Assembly: GCA_003538975.1 (NCBI GenBank)
Contig: DPQQ01000007.1
Location: 37,921 to 101,920 of the forward strand
Direction: 5' to 3'
Length of the DNA: 64,000 nt
From: Clostridiales bacterium
GTDB lineage: Bacteria > Bacillota > Clostridia > Christensenellales > Borkfalkiaceae
Positions within the stretch are counted from its first letter, which is position 1; every line of letters begins with the position of its first letter. Shown here piece by piece: positions 1-8,473 of this stretch. The position numbers and the translations under genes were made by a program. The notes under the pieces are model-generated. The model saw only the letters and a list, made by a program, of their open reading frames with translations. It searched no databases and was not told where the DNA came from.

Positions 1-1
1 G

Positions 2-295
2 CCGCTCATGCGCAAAAGCCTCATAAAAATAGTGAACGAGACTTTCGATAAATCTCTGACCGTTTTTAAACCGGAAACGCTTTTTATCTTCGGCGAAAAC
101 GATACCGCAACTCCCGTTTATATGGGTAAAAGGTATCTTAAAAAGACGCCGGAAGGGAAACTCGTTATTATGAAAAACGCCGGGCATTTCGCATTCATCG
201 ACCGCCCGGACGCATTCAACGAAGAAGTTTTCGCTTTTTTAACGGATAGCGCCGCTTCCCGTTGCGGTTATAAAAACAGAATAAAGATAATCTGA
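2..295 (+). CDS. alpha/beta hydrolase, C-terminal fragment
   Basis: The frame is open to the left edge, so only the last 97 residues are in the window and the true start lies outside. The fragment carries a typical alpha/beta-hydrolase end: a hydrophobic strand followed by FGENDTATP, where the Asp fits the catalytic acid, and then NAGHFAFIDRP, where the His fits the catalytic base. The nucleophile elbow is not visible. The substrate cannot be inferred. An internal ATG at 8 is present but has no ribosome binding site in view. Confidence 0.7.
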   Translation, partial: PLMRKSLIKIVNETFDKSLTVFKPETLFIFGENDTATPVYMGKRYLKKTPEGKLVIMKNAGHFAFIDRPDAFNEEVFAFLTDSAASRCGYKNRIKII

Positions 296-470
296 CGGTA
301 TTCTACCGGATAAAGAGAAGGGAACTATTGAGCGAAAAGACGGAAAAGAGCCGTTAAATATTCGGGTTATAAAAGCCGATTTTAACTTAAAAACAAAACA
401 CAGATAGCGGAAAATCTTTCGTAATCGTAAATCTTAATCCGACAGGTATTCTTGTCGGAACGGAGGAAAA

Positions 471-2117
471 ATGTTCGGACTTACAAATACTCTCGTATAT
501 ATTGCAATAAGCGTTCTGAACGCGATACTTTTGTTCTTCGCGTCGGGGAAGTTTCTTTTAGGCATGCAGCAGTTAGGATATAAAGGCTACCGCTACATAC
601 GCTGGGTTCTTTCGAGAAAAAACACCTATCTTTCGAGATTGTATCTCTTATCGCTGCTCGGATTTTTATTCTTTATGATTTTAGGAATAACTTTCGCTCC
701 CGTAGTCGGCGATAAGTTTTATTCGTATACGGGGTTTGTCGCGTATATCTTCTTTATTTCGGTTTATATCGGGACGGAGAAGAACGTAAACGAAAAACTT
801 CCGCTCAAAAAAACGAGAAGACTTATCCGTCTCGAGGTCGTTTATACCATTCTTCTCGCGCTGCTTTCTTTCGCGCTGGTACTTCTCATAAACGCGATAG
901 GTCTTTCGTTTACCGGCAAGACGGAAGAAGTATACGATATATTAAAGTACGCTTTCGTCGCGCTTACGCCGATGTTCGTTCCGTTTATACTTTATCTCGC
1001 TTATGCGATGACGAAGCCTTTCGAAGACGCAAATAACCGCCGCTACGTCAAAAAGACAAAAGAAGTCTTAAAACAGTCCGATATAATAAAAATAGGCATT
1101 ACGGGCAGTTACGGCAAGACGAGCGTAAAAGAAATTTTGAAAACCATTCTTTCGGTAAAATACAGAGTTCTCGCAACGCCCGAGTCTTATAACACGCCTC
1201 TCGGAATAGCTCTTTCGGTAAAACAGCTCGATTCCACTTATGACGTGTTCATTGCGGAAATGGGCGCGAGGCAAGTCGGCGATATAAGAGACCTTGCAAG
1301 GCTTGTCGATCCCGATATAGCCGTCCTGACCGGAGTGAACGAACAGCATCTCGAGAGCTTCGGCACGGCGGAAGACATAAAAAATACAAAGTTCGAACTT
1401 TTCGATAACTTAAAGCCGGGAGGAAAGGCTTTCTTTAACGTAGAGGGCGAAGCCGCAAAGGAACTTTCGGAAAGATTTAAGGGCGAAAAGTATTGCATTT
1501 CGGCGGAGAACGGTCCCGTTACCGCAAAAAACGTTACCGTCGGGAGGGACGGACTCACCTTTGACGTATGTATCGAAGGTGAAAAGCCTTTCAGAGTTTC
1601 AACCACGCTTTTAGGCAAACATTCGGTATCTAATATTCTTCTCGCGATAGCCGTCGCATATAATATGGGGCTTACTCCAAAAGAACTTTTTGTCGGAGTA
1701 ACGAGACTTTATTCGATAAAGCATCGCTTGCAGGTTCTTCCGAATTTCGGCGGAGTAACCCTTATAGACGACAGTTACAACTCTAACTTCGACGGAGCGA
1801 AAAGCGCGCTGGAAGCGATAAAAGATTTCGACGGAAGAAAAGTTATAATCACACCGGGACTCGTCGAACTCGGCAGAAATCAGTTCGAACTTAACTTTAA
1901 ACTCGGAGAAGAAATAGCGAAGGTCTGCGACGTTCTTATAGTTTCGGCAAAAACCAATGCGGAAGCTCTTATCGAAGGTTTCAGAAGCGGCGGCGGGGAT
2001 AACAATAAAATACACTACTTCAAAAACGTCGGACTAGTAAAGGACCATCTAAAAGAGTTTGTCGAAAAGGGCGACGTAGTTCTTTTTGAAAACGACCTTC
2101 CCGATACTTACGAATAA
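471..2117 (+). CDS. murF: MurF-like UDP-MurNAc-tripeptide:D-Ala-D-Ala ligase with membrane domain
   Basis: A Mur ligase of 548 residues. The first 185 or so residues hold about five hydrophobic segments, an N-terminal membrane domain also known from some clostridial MurF-like proteins. The cytosolic part then carries the ATP-binding loop GITGSYGKTS (about residues 209-218), the Mur-family stretch ending in AEMGAR and TGVNEQHLESFG, and the C-terminal DDSYNSN motif. MurF adds D-Ala-D-Ala to the UDP-MurNAc peptide. The start follows GGAGG at 462-466. It lies directly before ddl, whose product makes its dipeptide substrate, so the pair forms one step-wise unit of cell-wall synthesis. Confidence 0.85.
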   Translation: MFGLTNTLVYIAISVLNAILLFFASGKFLLGMQQLGYKGYRYIRWVLSRKNTYLSRLYLLSLLGFLFFMILGITFAPVVGDKFYSYTGFVAYIFFISVYIGTEKNVNEKLPLKKTRRLIRLEVVYTILLALLSFALVLLINAIGLSFTGKTEEVYDILKYAFVALTPMFVPFILYLAYAMTKPFEDANNRRYVKKTKEVLKQSDIIKIGITGSYGKTSVKEILKTILSVKYRVLATPESYNTPLGIALSVKQLDSTYDVFIAEMGARQVGDIRDLARLVDPDIAVLTGVNEQHLESFGTAEDIKNTKFELFDNLKPGGKAFFNVEGEAAKELSERFKGEKYCISAENGPVTAKNVTVGRDGLTFDVCIEGEKPFRVSTTLLGKHSVSNILLAIAVAYNMGLTPKELFVGVTRLYSIKHRLQVLPNFGGVTLIDDSYNSNFDGAKSALEAIKDFDGRKVIITPGLVELGRNQFELNFKLGEEIAKVCDVLIVSAKTNAEALIEGFRSGGGDNNKIHYFKNVGLVKDHLKEFVEKGDVVLFENDLPDTYE

Positions 2118-2207
2118 GTTTGAGGATATTGTTCCGCATTTAATACGCATTTTATACGAGCGTAAATTCATATAAGCGAAAGATTTTTCTATCTTAAGAC
2201 AAATAAT

Positions 2208-2245
2208 AAAGGCACCGAAGACGTAAAAAACGGAGGTGCTTTTTT
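2208..2245 (+). promoter_or_regulatory. hairpin plus T-tract overlapping the ddl ribosome binding site
   Basis: The arm at 2208-2216 (AAAGGCACC) pairs with 2236-2244 (GGTGCTTTT) over nine bases, one of them a G-T wobble, with a loop of about 19 nt. The 3' arm contains the end of the ddl Shine-Dalgarno (GGAGGTG, 2232-2238) and runs into a T-tract just before the ATG. It could act as a weak terminator or hide the ribosome binding site. No ligand or protein site is recognised. Confidence 0.4.
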
Positions 2246-2246
2246 A

Positions 2247-3368
2247 ATGAAAAATATTTTATTCGTATTCGGCGGAAGATCGTGCGAGAGCGACGTTTCC
2301 GTTTTGACGGGGCTTCTTGCGATGAGCGCGGCGGACGGCGGAAAATATAAAGCGGTCCCGCTTTATATTTCAGCTTCCGGCGAATTCTTTACCGGCGATA
2401 AACTTAAAAGTCTCGAAACGTTTAAAAAAGCGGACGGCGATTTTAGTAAGGTTGCCGTAAAAGCGACTTTTGTTCCGCCCGACAAAGCCGTTTATACTAT
2501 CAGAAAGGGCAAACTTATCCGCGGCGAAGTTATTTCCGCAATAGTCGATTGTTGCCACGGCGGCGCAGGCGAAGACGGTTCGCTTTCCGGGTATTTCGCT
2601 TTTTTCGGCGTTCCCGTATGTTCGCCAGGCGTTCTCGCCGGAGCGGTTTCGATGGATAAGGCTGCGACCAAGACGTTTTTAAAAGCCATCGGAGTTTTAA
2701 CGCCGGACTTTATAAAAGTTCCTGCAATAGAAGACAGAGACGAAGCGGTAAAAACCGTAAAGAAAAGGCTCGGCTACCCGGTTATAGTAAAGCCTTTGAC
2801 TCTCGGCTCGAGCGTGGGGATAGGAGTAGCATTAAACGAAGCCGAACTTAACGAAAGAATGAATTACGCGTACCGTTTCGACGATACCGTTATCGTCGAA
2901 GAATACCTTGCGGGAGCTGAAGAGTTTAACTGTGCGGCATATAAAAAGGACGGTAAAGTCGTCGTTTCGGAGTGCGAAAGGCCTGTTTTTAAGGGCAATA
3001 TATTATCTTTCAACGACAAATATCTTTGCGGCAAACGGGAATTCCCAGCAAAGATAAAAAAGGAGCTTTCCGACAAAATAAAAGCGGTTACTTTAAAGGT
3101 ATACGGCGCTCTCTCTTTTACGGGAATAATCAGAATAGATTATCTTTATCATAGTGGCAAGCTTTATTTAAATGAAATAAATTCCGTTCCCGGTTCGCTC
3201 GCCTTATATCTGTTCTCGGAAGATCCCAAAAACTTCAAAACGGTGATAACCGATATTATAGAAGAAGGCGAAAGGGAATTCAACCGCAAAAATTCCGCGA
3301 TAAAGAGCATAAGAACGGGAATATTTTCGTCTTCCGGGAGCAAGGGCTCGAAGGGCGCGAAAAGATAA
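2247..3368 (+). CDS. ddl: D-alanine--D-alanine ligase
   Basis: A 373-residue ATP-grasp ligase joining two D-alanines for peptidoglycan. Visible signatures are FGGRSCESDVSVLTG at the N-terminus, GEDGSLSGYFAFFGVPVCSP with the following MDKAATK, the ATP-grasp lysine strand VIVKPLTLGSSVGIGV, and the metal-binding end RIDYLYHSGKLYLNEINSVPGS. Length and motif order fit the family. The start has a strong GGAGGTG eight bases upstream. It follows murF by 129 bp. The Ser/Lys-rich last 25 residues look like a loose tail. Confidence 0.93.
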   Translation: MKNILFVFGGRSCESDVSVLTGLLAMSAADGGKYKAVPLYISASGEFFTGDKLKSLETFKKADGDFSKVAVKATFVPPDKAVYTIRKGKLIRGEVISAIVDCCHGGAGEDGSLSGYFAFFGVPVCSPGVLAGAVSMDKAATKTFLKAIGVLTPDFIKVPAIEDRDEAVKTVKKRLGYPVIVKPLTLGSSVGIGVALNEAELNERMNYAYRFDDTVIVEEYLAGAEEFNCAAYKKDGKVVVSECERPVFKGNILSFNDKYLCGKREFPAKIKKELSDKIKAVTLKVYGALSFTGIIRIDYLYHSGKLYLNEINSVPGSLALYLFSEDPKNFKTVITDIIEEGEREFNRKNSAIKSIRTGIFSSSGSKGSKGAKR

Positions 3369-3505
3369 AAAGCCGATTTTCGGGCGGGTTGTTTTCCGTA
3401 AAGAAAGAGAATTTTGTCGAAGTATCGGGTAATGGAATAATTCCGGAATAAAAACAAAAAATCGTTCATAAGATTTCGTGTAGATAAAAAAGCGGAGGAA
3501 ACATT

Positions 3506-4651
3506 ATGGACGAAGAAACAAAATACGCCGACATGGTCGAGATACCCGTGGATACCTGCACCGTTACGGTCAAAAAGTCCGCTAAGCGCGGACGGAAAAA
3601 GGCTTCTGCCGAAAAGCTCAAACAAAAAGTAATAGACAAGGTGAACGAGTCCGAAACGTCCGAGGTCGAAGCGGAGAGCTTTAATGCGGCAACCGAAGTT
3701 CTTCCGGAACTTAAGGTAAGCGATATAAAAATAACGGAAGAATCTGAAAATAATCCGGATGTCGGCGCGGATTCGGCGATACAGGACGAACTTACCGTAG
3801 CCGAAACGACGGAATCAGAACAGGAGACGGACGGACTTGCCGAGCTTAAAAAGGCTATCGAAGAAGCCGCCGAACCCGAAAAACCGAAGGCGAAAAAAGA
3901 GAGCTTTATCAAAAGACTTTTCGGTAAAAAAAGGAAGAGCCAAAAATCGGATAAAGATTTATCCGTTGATATAGCTGCCGAAGGGACGGCCGAACCCGCC
4001 GCAGAATCAGCCGGGAATACCGTATCGGAAGATTCTTTATCTCAGACTATGGAACGGAATAAAGAAGAAACAGGGCAATCGGCAGAATACGAACCGACCG
4101 TAAATATAACCGAAAAGGAAGTAAAACCCAAAAAATTCAGATGGAGAACGGTTGCCGAAGTTTCGGCAGCGTCGGTTCTTATCGTTTCGGTAATAACCGC
4201 GAGCGTTTTCGGGGGCAAGTTCGGAATAAACAAACTTTTTTCAAAGGTGTTCGGCAAAACTCCGTCGGAACCCGTTCCTTATACCGAATATCTTGCGACT
4301 CTTCCGTGTATGTCCGGTAGCGTCAGTCTGGAAAACGGCGTTATAAGCATAGTCAAAAAGGGTTCGGTTTATCCGTCGCTAGACGGCAAAGTTACTTCGG
4401 TTACGTCCGAAAACGGTAAATATTCGATTGAAGTCGAATATGCGGAAAATCTGAAATCCGTTTATACCGGGCTCGATCACGCGTATAATTCCGTAGGAGA
4501 CAAGGTTTACCGCAAAGTTCCGCTCGGTTACAGCATAGGCGAAAAATATACGCTGTGTTTTTATTCCGGGGAAGAGCTTATAAAAGATTACGAAGTCGAT
4601 TCCGACAAGATCGTGTGGAAGCCCGCGGACGGCGGAGAAATCAGGAAGTGA
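3506..4651 (+). CDS. SpoIVFA-like membrane protein with degenerate LytM/M23 domain
   Basis: A 381-residue protein: an acidic, low-complexity cytoplasmic half (residues 1-205), one membrane segment near 216-237 (SVLIVSVITASVFGG) and an extracytoplasmic domain after about 275. That domain follows the LytM pattern (SVYPSLDGKVTSV, YTGLDHAYNSVGDKV, PLGYSIG), but no M23 zinc-ligand motif (HxxxD, HxH) is seen, as in catalytically dead relatives such as SpoIIQ and SpoIVFA. The assignment rests on this plus the overlapping downstream SpoIVFB-like protease, which SpoIVFA holds in check in Bacillus. The start has AGCGGAGGAAAC before the ATG. The acidic N-terminus is much longer than in Bacillus SpoIVFA. 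Confidence 0.6.
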   Translation: MDEETKYADMVEIPVDTCTVTVKKSAKRGRKKASAEKLKQKVIDKVNESETSEVEAESFNAATEVLPELKVSDIKITEESENNPDVGADSAIQDELTVAETTESEQETDGLAELKKAIEEAAEPEKPKAKKESFIKRLFGKKRKSQKSDKDLSVDIAAEGTAEPAAESAGNTVSEDSLSQTMERNKEETGQSAEYEPTVNITEKEVKPKKFRWRTVAEVSAASVLIVSVITASVFGGKFGINKLFSKVFGKTPSEPVPYTEYLATLPCMSGSVSLENGVISIVKKGSVYPSLDGKVTSVTSENGKYSIEVEYAENLKSVYTGLDHAYNSVGDKVYRKVPLGYSIGEKYTLCFYSGEELIKDYEVDSDKIVWKPADGGEIRK

Positions 4652-5604
4652 AGAGCAACGTTTTTGCTGGCGGCGGCAAAAAACAAAAAAACAAGTTAAA
4701 AACCGCCGCAAAAAAATCAAACGGCAAAACAAGCGGAGTGAATATTTCTTTTCACCCGCTTTTTTTCGTGTTCGGTCTTTATTATGCGGTTACTGGCAAG
4801 CTTTTAACGTTTATAATATACGCTGTCTCGGCGATTATGCACGAATTCGGTCATGCCGCCGCGGCTAAGCGAAGGGGATACGTTTTAAACTCGATAACTC
4901 TGAACGCTTACGGCGCGCGAATATCGGGCAATTTTTCGTCGCTTAAAAAGTCCGACGGTCTCGCTATCGCCGCCGCGGGGCCGCTGTTCAGCCTTTTTAT
5001 AGCGTTTTTTACGGCGGGGAGCTGGTGGTTTTTCCCCGAAACCTATCCGTTTACCGAAATGATTTACGAAGCGAATTTGTCTTTGGGCTTGGTAAATCTC
5101 ATCCCGATAAAGCCGCTCGACGGCGGTAAAATAACCGATATTTTAACCGAAGAACTTTTCGGAAAAAAAGCTAAAAAAATAATCTCGGTTTCGTTCGGAA
5201 TCATATCGTTTTCGGCTCTTTTACTGCTGTTTTTTTATCTGGCGGCGAAAAAGAACATCGTCAATGTTTCCATTATATTTTTCGGGGCGTTTATTCTTAC
5301 CGGCAGTATAGAAAAGGACGGAGCTTCGGAATACGTTTTACGGCGGGCGGGACTAAGAAGAGAAGACCTTTATCGCGGAGTCGCCGTTTTAAGGTTTGCG
5401 GTTTCGGATAAGACGACGGTAAAGAGGCTTTTCGCACTGTCCGATTTTTCGCTTAAAAACGAATTCGACGTGTATGACGATAAAGGGTTTATCGGTACGG
5501 TTTCGGACGAAGACGTCGAAGCCGCCGCCGAAAGACGTTCGATTTATATAACGGCGGGCGACGTTATCGAAGAAACCCGATTGCCCGATACAATGAAAAA
5601 ATAA
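4648..5604 (+). CDS. spoIVFB: SpoIVFB-like site-2 (M50) metalloprotease
   Basis: An intramembrane zinc protease of 318 residues. The active-site helix is HEFGH (65-69) and the third ligand is Asp158 in KPLDGGK, both inside hydrophobic segments. The C-terminal 80 residues (VLRFAVSDKTTVKRLFAL to the end) resemble a CBS domain, as in SpoIVFB, which cleaves pro-sigma-K in the mother cell. I chose GTG 4648: it overlaps the upstream stop (GTGA) and has GGAG at 4634-4637. A frame open further upstream overlaps the previous gene and has no ribosome site. No sigma-K gene is in the window. Confidence 0.75.
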   Translation: MKSNVFAGGGKKQKNKLKTAAKKSNGKTSGVNISFHPLFFVFGLYYAVTGKLLTFIIYAVSAIMHEFGHAAAAKRRGYVLNSITLNAYGARISGNFSSLKKSDGLAIAAAGPLFSLFIAFFTAGSWWFFPETYPFTEMIYEANLSLGLVNLIPIKPLDGGKITDILTEELFGKKAKKIISVSFGIISFSALLLLFFYLAAKKNIVNVSIIFFGAFILTGSIEKDGASEYVLRRAGLRREDLYRGVAVLRFAVSDKTTVKRLFALSDFSLKNEFDVYDDKGFIGTVSDEDVEAAAERRSIYITAGDVIEETRLPDTMKK

Positions 5605-5614
5605 CAAAAACGGG

Positions 5615-5643
5615 TTGAAAACCGACGTAAAAAGGGGTATAAT
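5615..5643 (+). promoter_or_regulatory. sigma-A promoter for the nitroreductase gene
   Basis: TTGAAA at 5615-5620, a 17-bp spacer and TATAAT at 5638-5643, followed 48 bp later by the ATG. Confidence 0.7.
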
Positions 5644-5690
5644 CAAAGTGTAAATAAAAAGGACAAGCTTTATGGCTTAAAGGAGAAATA

Positions 5691-6221
5691 ATGTTTTCGG
5701 AACTTGTTTTGAAAAGACAGAGTACGAGAGAGTACGTCGGCGCGCCGGTTGATAAAGAAACGGTGCTTAAAATTCTCGATACGGCAAGACTCGCGCCGTC
5801 TGCCTGCGACGCCCAGCCATGGGTGATGCACGCAGTCGTTACGCCCGAAACCGTTTCGAAAATCGCCAAGGCGGTCAACGTTCTCGGAGCTAACGGCTTC
5901 GCTAAAAACGCCGGAGCTTTCGTCGTTATAGAAGAAAAACCGGCGGGTATTCTCGACGGACCGGTAAAGATGACCGCAAGCAAAAAATTTTCGCCATACG
6001 ATACGGGGATACTCACGGCGCATATCGTTCTTGCGGCGGAAGATATCGGGGTTAAGTCCTGCATACTCGGAATGTTCGACAAGGACGAAATAATAAAAAC
6101 GCTCGGTCTCGACAAAAACGCGAAGATAGCTCTCGTAGTCGCTCTCGGATATTCCGAAGAAAATTATCCGATAAGAAACAAAAACAGAAAACCCGCCGAA
6201 AAGACGATAAAGGTTTATTGA
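5691..6221 (+). CDS. nitroreductase family flavoprotein
   Basis: A 176-residue single-domain FMN enzyme. The N-terminal RQSTREYVGAPVDKE with the following LDTARLAPSACDAQPW is the family phosphate/FMN-binding signature; the C-terminal half holds DIGVKSCILGMFDKDEI and ALGYSEE, the usual second flavin contact region. Such enzymes reduce nitro groups, quinones or related acceptors with NAD(P)H; the substrate here is unknown. AAAGGAGAAATA precedes the ATG and the gene has its own promoter. Confidence 0.85.
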   Translation: MFSELVLKRQSTREYVGAPVDKETVLKILDTARLAPSACDAQPWVMHAVVTPETVSKIAKAVNVLGANGFAKNAGAFVVIEEKPAGILDGPVKMTASKKFSPYDTGILTAHIVLAAEDIGVKSCILGMFDKDEIIKTLGLDKNAKIALVVALGYSEENYPIRNKNRKPAEKTIKVY

Positions 6222-6287
6222 AGCGGCAAGGTTCCGTTTTAGGCATTGCGTTTTATAAAAAAGTTAGTTTTAATAGGGGGATAAAAG

Positions 6288-6386
6288 ATGAGTTCGGAAA
6301 CTTTGGATACTATAATTATAATTTGTGCGGTAATAATAGTGGGATGTCTCGGCTATATCATATACAGATTTTTTAAAAAAGACTGA
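6288..6386 (+). CDS. 32-residue single-pass membrane protein
   Basis: A very short open frame after AGGGGGATAAAAG, an excellent ribosome site. The product has a short polar start (MSSETLD), one strongly hydrophobic helix (TIIIICAVIIVGCLGYIIY) and a basic end (RFFKKD), a classical signal-anchor layout. No family is recognised. It lies 66 bp after the nitroreductase gene and may be cotranscribed with it. Confidence 0.55.
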   Translation: MSSETLDTIIIICAVIIVGCLGYIIYRFFKKD

Positions 6387-6662
6387 TTTTTTACCGGTAT
6401 TGCGGCTACTATGGCGTTGTATTTAAATGAATATCAGTATTTTCGATTTAAAATTTAAAATATAATATAAACGTTTCGGCAATGTTTTGGCGAAAGTTCC
6501 GTTAAAATTAAAAAAGTTATAATCGGAATAGTTTATCGTTTTTTTGCCTATAAAACGCGTAAAAAATCTTGTGGTAAAAGAAAAAACGAACCGCAATATT
6601 TTGAGCTTATATATATAAATAAAAAATATATAATAAAAAAAGTAAAAAAACGGTAAAAAAAC
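6387..6662 (+). other. gene-free AT-rich stretch
   Basis: About 275 bp, very AT-rich, with short A-runs and TATATA tracts around 6605-6640. No convincing gene or strong hairpin is seen on either strand. It leads into the rpmG promoter. Confidence 0.6.
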
Positions 6663-6691
6663 TTGACAACGGTGATTGCATTTGATAAAAT
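6663..6691 (+). promoter_or_regulatory. promoter of the rpmG-secE-nusG-rplK-rplA operon
   Basis: TTGACA at 6663-6668, a 17-bp spacer and TAAAAT at 6686-6691 with a TGA extension immediately before the -10. Confidence 0.85.
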
Positions 6692-6698
6692 CAATAAG

Positions 6699-6726
6699 CA
6701 CTCCGGAAAAAGGGGTGTAATTTTTT
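6699..6726 (+). promoter_or_regulatory. small hairpin in the rpmG leader
   Basis: CACTCC (6699-6704) pairs with GGGGTG (6712-6717) with one T-G wobble. Six Ts follow after a short gap. It could be a weak attenuator near the transcription start; no trans-factor is recognised. Confidence 0.35.
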
Positions 6727-6747
6727 GAGAAAATTATAGGTGAAGTT

Positions 6748-6912
6748 ATGGCAACGAAAGGAGCAAGAAGCAAAATAACGCTCGTATGTACGGAATGCAA
6801 ACAGAGAAATTACGATACTTTCAAAAACAAAAAGAACGACCCCGACAGAATCGAGATCAAAAAGTATTGCAAATTCTGCCAGAAGCATACCGTCCACAAG
6901 GAAGGTAAATAA
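6748..6912 (+). CDS. rpmG: 50S ribosomal protein L33 (zinc type)
   Basis: A 54-residue protein with the L33 pattern: [13 protein letters not shown], then [15 protein letters not shown]. The two CxxC pairs make it the zinc-binding C+ form. First gene after a strong promoter and directly upstream of secE, the usual Bacillota order. Start ATG 6748 is supported by the canonical [10 protein letters not shown] beginning; the ribosome site TAGGTGA is moderate. Confidence 0.95.
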   Translation: MATKGARSKITLVCTECKQRNYDTFKNKKNDPDRIEIKKYCKFCQKHTVHKEGK

Positions 6913-6979
6913 TTAACGTTTATTTCGTTCCGTGAAGGGCGGACGAACCGACGAATTTATTCCGCCACGAGGTGCAAAA

Positions 6980-7288
6980 ATGGAAAAAGAAAAAAAACTC
7001 ACGACCGACGCGGTTACGGCGAATTCTAAGGCCGACGAAATAACCACCGCAGACGAAAAGAAGAAAAAAGCTAATCAGAAAGCCGCTAAAAAGGCGAAAA
7101 AGAAAGGCGGTTTCGGTAAAAAAGTCAAAGACGTATTTTCCGAAATCAAACTTGTTTCGTGGCCGACTTTCGGTAAAGTCGTAAAACAGACGGGTATAGT
7201 AATTCTCGTCGTAGTAGCGTTTTTGGCTTGTATCGCTTTATTCGACTGGCCGTTGAGCGTCCTTCTTAAAACTTTGACGAAAAACTGA
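6980..7288 (+). CDS. secE: preprotein translocase subunit SecE
   Basis: A 102-residue protein whose last 60 residues are SecE: an amphipathic FSEIKLVSWPTFGKVVKQT followed by a single membrane helix (VILVVVAFLACIALFDWPLSVLL). SecE clamps the two halves of SecY (encoded at 54.9 kb). The first 45 residues are an Ala/Lys-rich extension. I place the start at ATG 6980, after GAGGTG at 6969-6974, rather than an in-frame ATG at 6932 with no such site. Confidence 0.93.
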   Translation: MEKEKKLTTDAVTANSKADEITTADEKKKKANQKAAKKAKKKGGFGKKVKDVFSEIKLVSWPTFGKVVKQTGIVILVVVAFLACIALFDWPLSVLLKTLTKN

Positions 7289-7300
7289 TTAAGGTGAGAT

Positions 7301-7873
7301 ATGGCTATCGAAGACAAGATTGAAGAAGCTAAATGGTACGTCATTCACACTTATTCGAGTTACGAAACGATGGTTAAGGACAACCTCGAAAAAATTATCG
7401 AAAACAACAATCTTCAGGATAAAATTTTCGAGATAGCGATCCCCACCGAAGAAACCATGGAAGAAAAGGCAAACGGCAAGAAGAAAATTTTCGAAAGAAA
7501 AAAATTCCCCGCGTACGTCTTTTTGAAAATGATATTCTCGAACGATCTCTGGTACCTTATCACCAACATAAGAGGCGTTACCGGATTCGTAGGTCCCCAG
7601 GGCAGACCGATGCCGCTTACCGCGGACGAAGTTATGCGTTTAGGTCTTACCAAAGTCGCGGTCGACGTTGATTTCGAAGTCGGCGACGACGTAACGGTTA
7701 TGTCCGGTCCGCTCGAATCGTTCTCCGGTAAAATCGTCGAACTCAACGACCTTACGCAGAAAGCTAAGGTAAACGTCGTTATGTTCGGAAGAAGCACCGA
7801 AGTAGAACTCGATTACGTTCAGATCAAAAAGACTCCGAAGAACGTAGAAGTCGAAGAAAAGACGGAAGAATAA
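7301..7873 (+). CDS. nusG: transcription termination/antitermination protein NusG
   Basis: A 190-residue NusG with its N-terminal NGN domain (AKWYVIHTYSSYETMVKDNL, then FPAYVFLKM, RGVTGFVG) and a C-terminal KOW domain (DDVTVMSGPLESFSGKI). It binds RNA polymerase and modulates pausing, and links transcription to ribosomal genes. Twelve bases separate it from secE, which it follows in the standard order. Confidence 0.96.
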   Translation: MAIEDKIEEAKWYVIHTYSSYETMVKDNLEKIIENNNLQDKIFEIAIPTEETMEEKANGKKKIFERKKFPAYVFLKMIFSNDLWYLITNIRGVTGFVGPQGRPMPLTADEVMRLGLTKVAVDVDFEVGDDVTVMSGPLESFSGKIVELNDLTQKAKVNVVMFGRSTEVELDYVQIKKTPKNVEVEEKTEE

Positions 7874-7931
7874 ACCATAGAAATACGGTTATAAAATTAC
7901 GAATTCCGACGCGTAAAAGCGTCGTTATTTA

Positions 7932-7979
7932 GTGGGAGTAACGCCAAATCCAATTTACCGGCGTTACGTTATTCACCAC
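7932..7979 (+). promoter_or_regulatory. putative L1-binding leader of rplK
   Basis: GTGGGA (7932-7937) opens a structure: an eight-base perfect helix GTAACGCC (7938-7945) with GGCGTTAC (7960-7967), an eight-base one-sided loop, and CCAC (7976-7979) closing on GTGG. The ribosome site ATGGAGGA follows. This GTGGGA / stem / loop / CCAC layout resembles the L1-binding helix 76-77 of 23S rRNA as I remember it, so I infer autogenous control by L1. The same layout recurs before rplA. Confidence 0.6.
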
Positions 7980-7998
7980 GGCATGGAGGAAACACATT

Positions 7999-8424
7999 AT
8001 GGCAAAGAAAGTTACTGCGATTGTCAAATTGCAATTACCCGCAGGCAAGGCGACCCCGGGCCCCCCGGTAGGTTCGACCTTAGGTCCTCACGGTATCAAT
8101 ATTCCCGGTTTCACTAAGGAATTCAACGCCAAGACGCAGGATCAGGCAGGACTTATAATCCCGGTCGTTATGACCATTTATCAGGATCGTTCGTTCACGT
8201 TCGTATTAAAGACTCCGCCGGCAGCAGTTCTTATCAAAAAGGCTTGCGGCATTGCGAAGGCTTCGGGCGCACCGAACAAAAATAAGGTTGCCAAGATCAC
8301 CAGAGCTCAGGTAGAAGAAATTGCCAAGACGAAGATGCCTGACATTAACGCTACTACCCTTGAAGCTGCCGCGAGCATGATCGCAGGTACTGCAAGAAGC
8401 ATGGGCGTAGAAGTCGTAGACTAA
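7999..8424 (+). CDS. rplK: 50S ribosomal protein L11
   Basis: A 141-residue L11 with the rRNA/GTPase-centre signatures [22 protein letters not shown]-like TLGPHGINI and the C-terminal [12 protein letters not shown]. Start supported by ATGGAGGA eight bases upstream and [10 protein letters not shown]. Follows nusG after a 125-bp structured gap and precedes rplA. Confidence 0.97.
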   Translation: MAKKVTAIVKLQLPAGKATPGPPVGSTLGPHGINIPGFTKEFNAKTQDQAGLIIPVVMTIYQDRSFTFVLKTPPAAVLIKKACGIAKASGAPNKNKVAKITRAQVEEIAKTKMPDINATTLEAAASMIAGTARSMGVEVVD

Positions 8425-8432
8425 TTGTTTTA

Positions 8433-8460
8433 GTGGGAGAGCACCGCTCGACAAGACCAC
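8433..8460 (+). promoter_or_regulatory. putative second L1-binding site, before rplA
   Basis: GTGGGA (8433-8438), a four-base helix GAGC/GCTC (8439-8442 with 8446-8449), a seven-base one-sided loop and CCAC (8457-8460), then ATGGAGGA. It is the same architecture as the rplK leader with different helix bases, which argues for a shared protein target. Confidence 0.55.
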
Positions 8461-8473
8461 ATGGAGGATTTAA

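Noticed and set aside
7951..8117. Alternative frame overlapping the rplK start
   Set aside because: Another frame is open across the leader, but rplK is unambiguous and its ribosome site fits ATG 7999.
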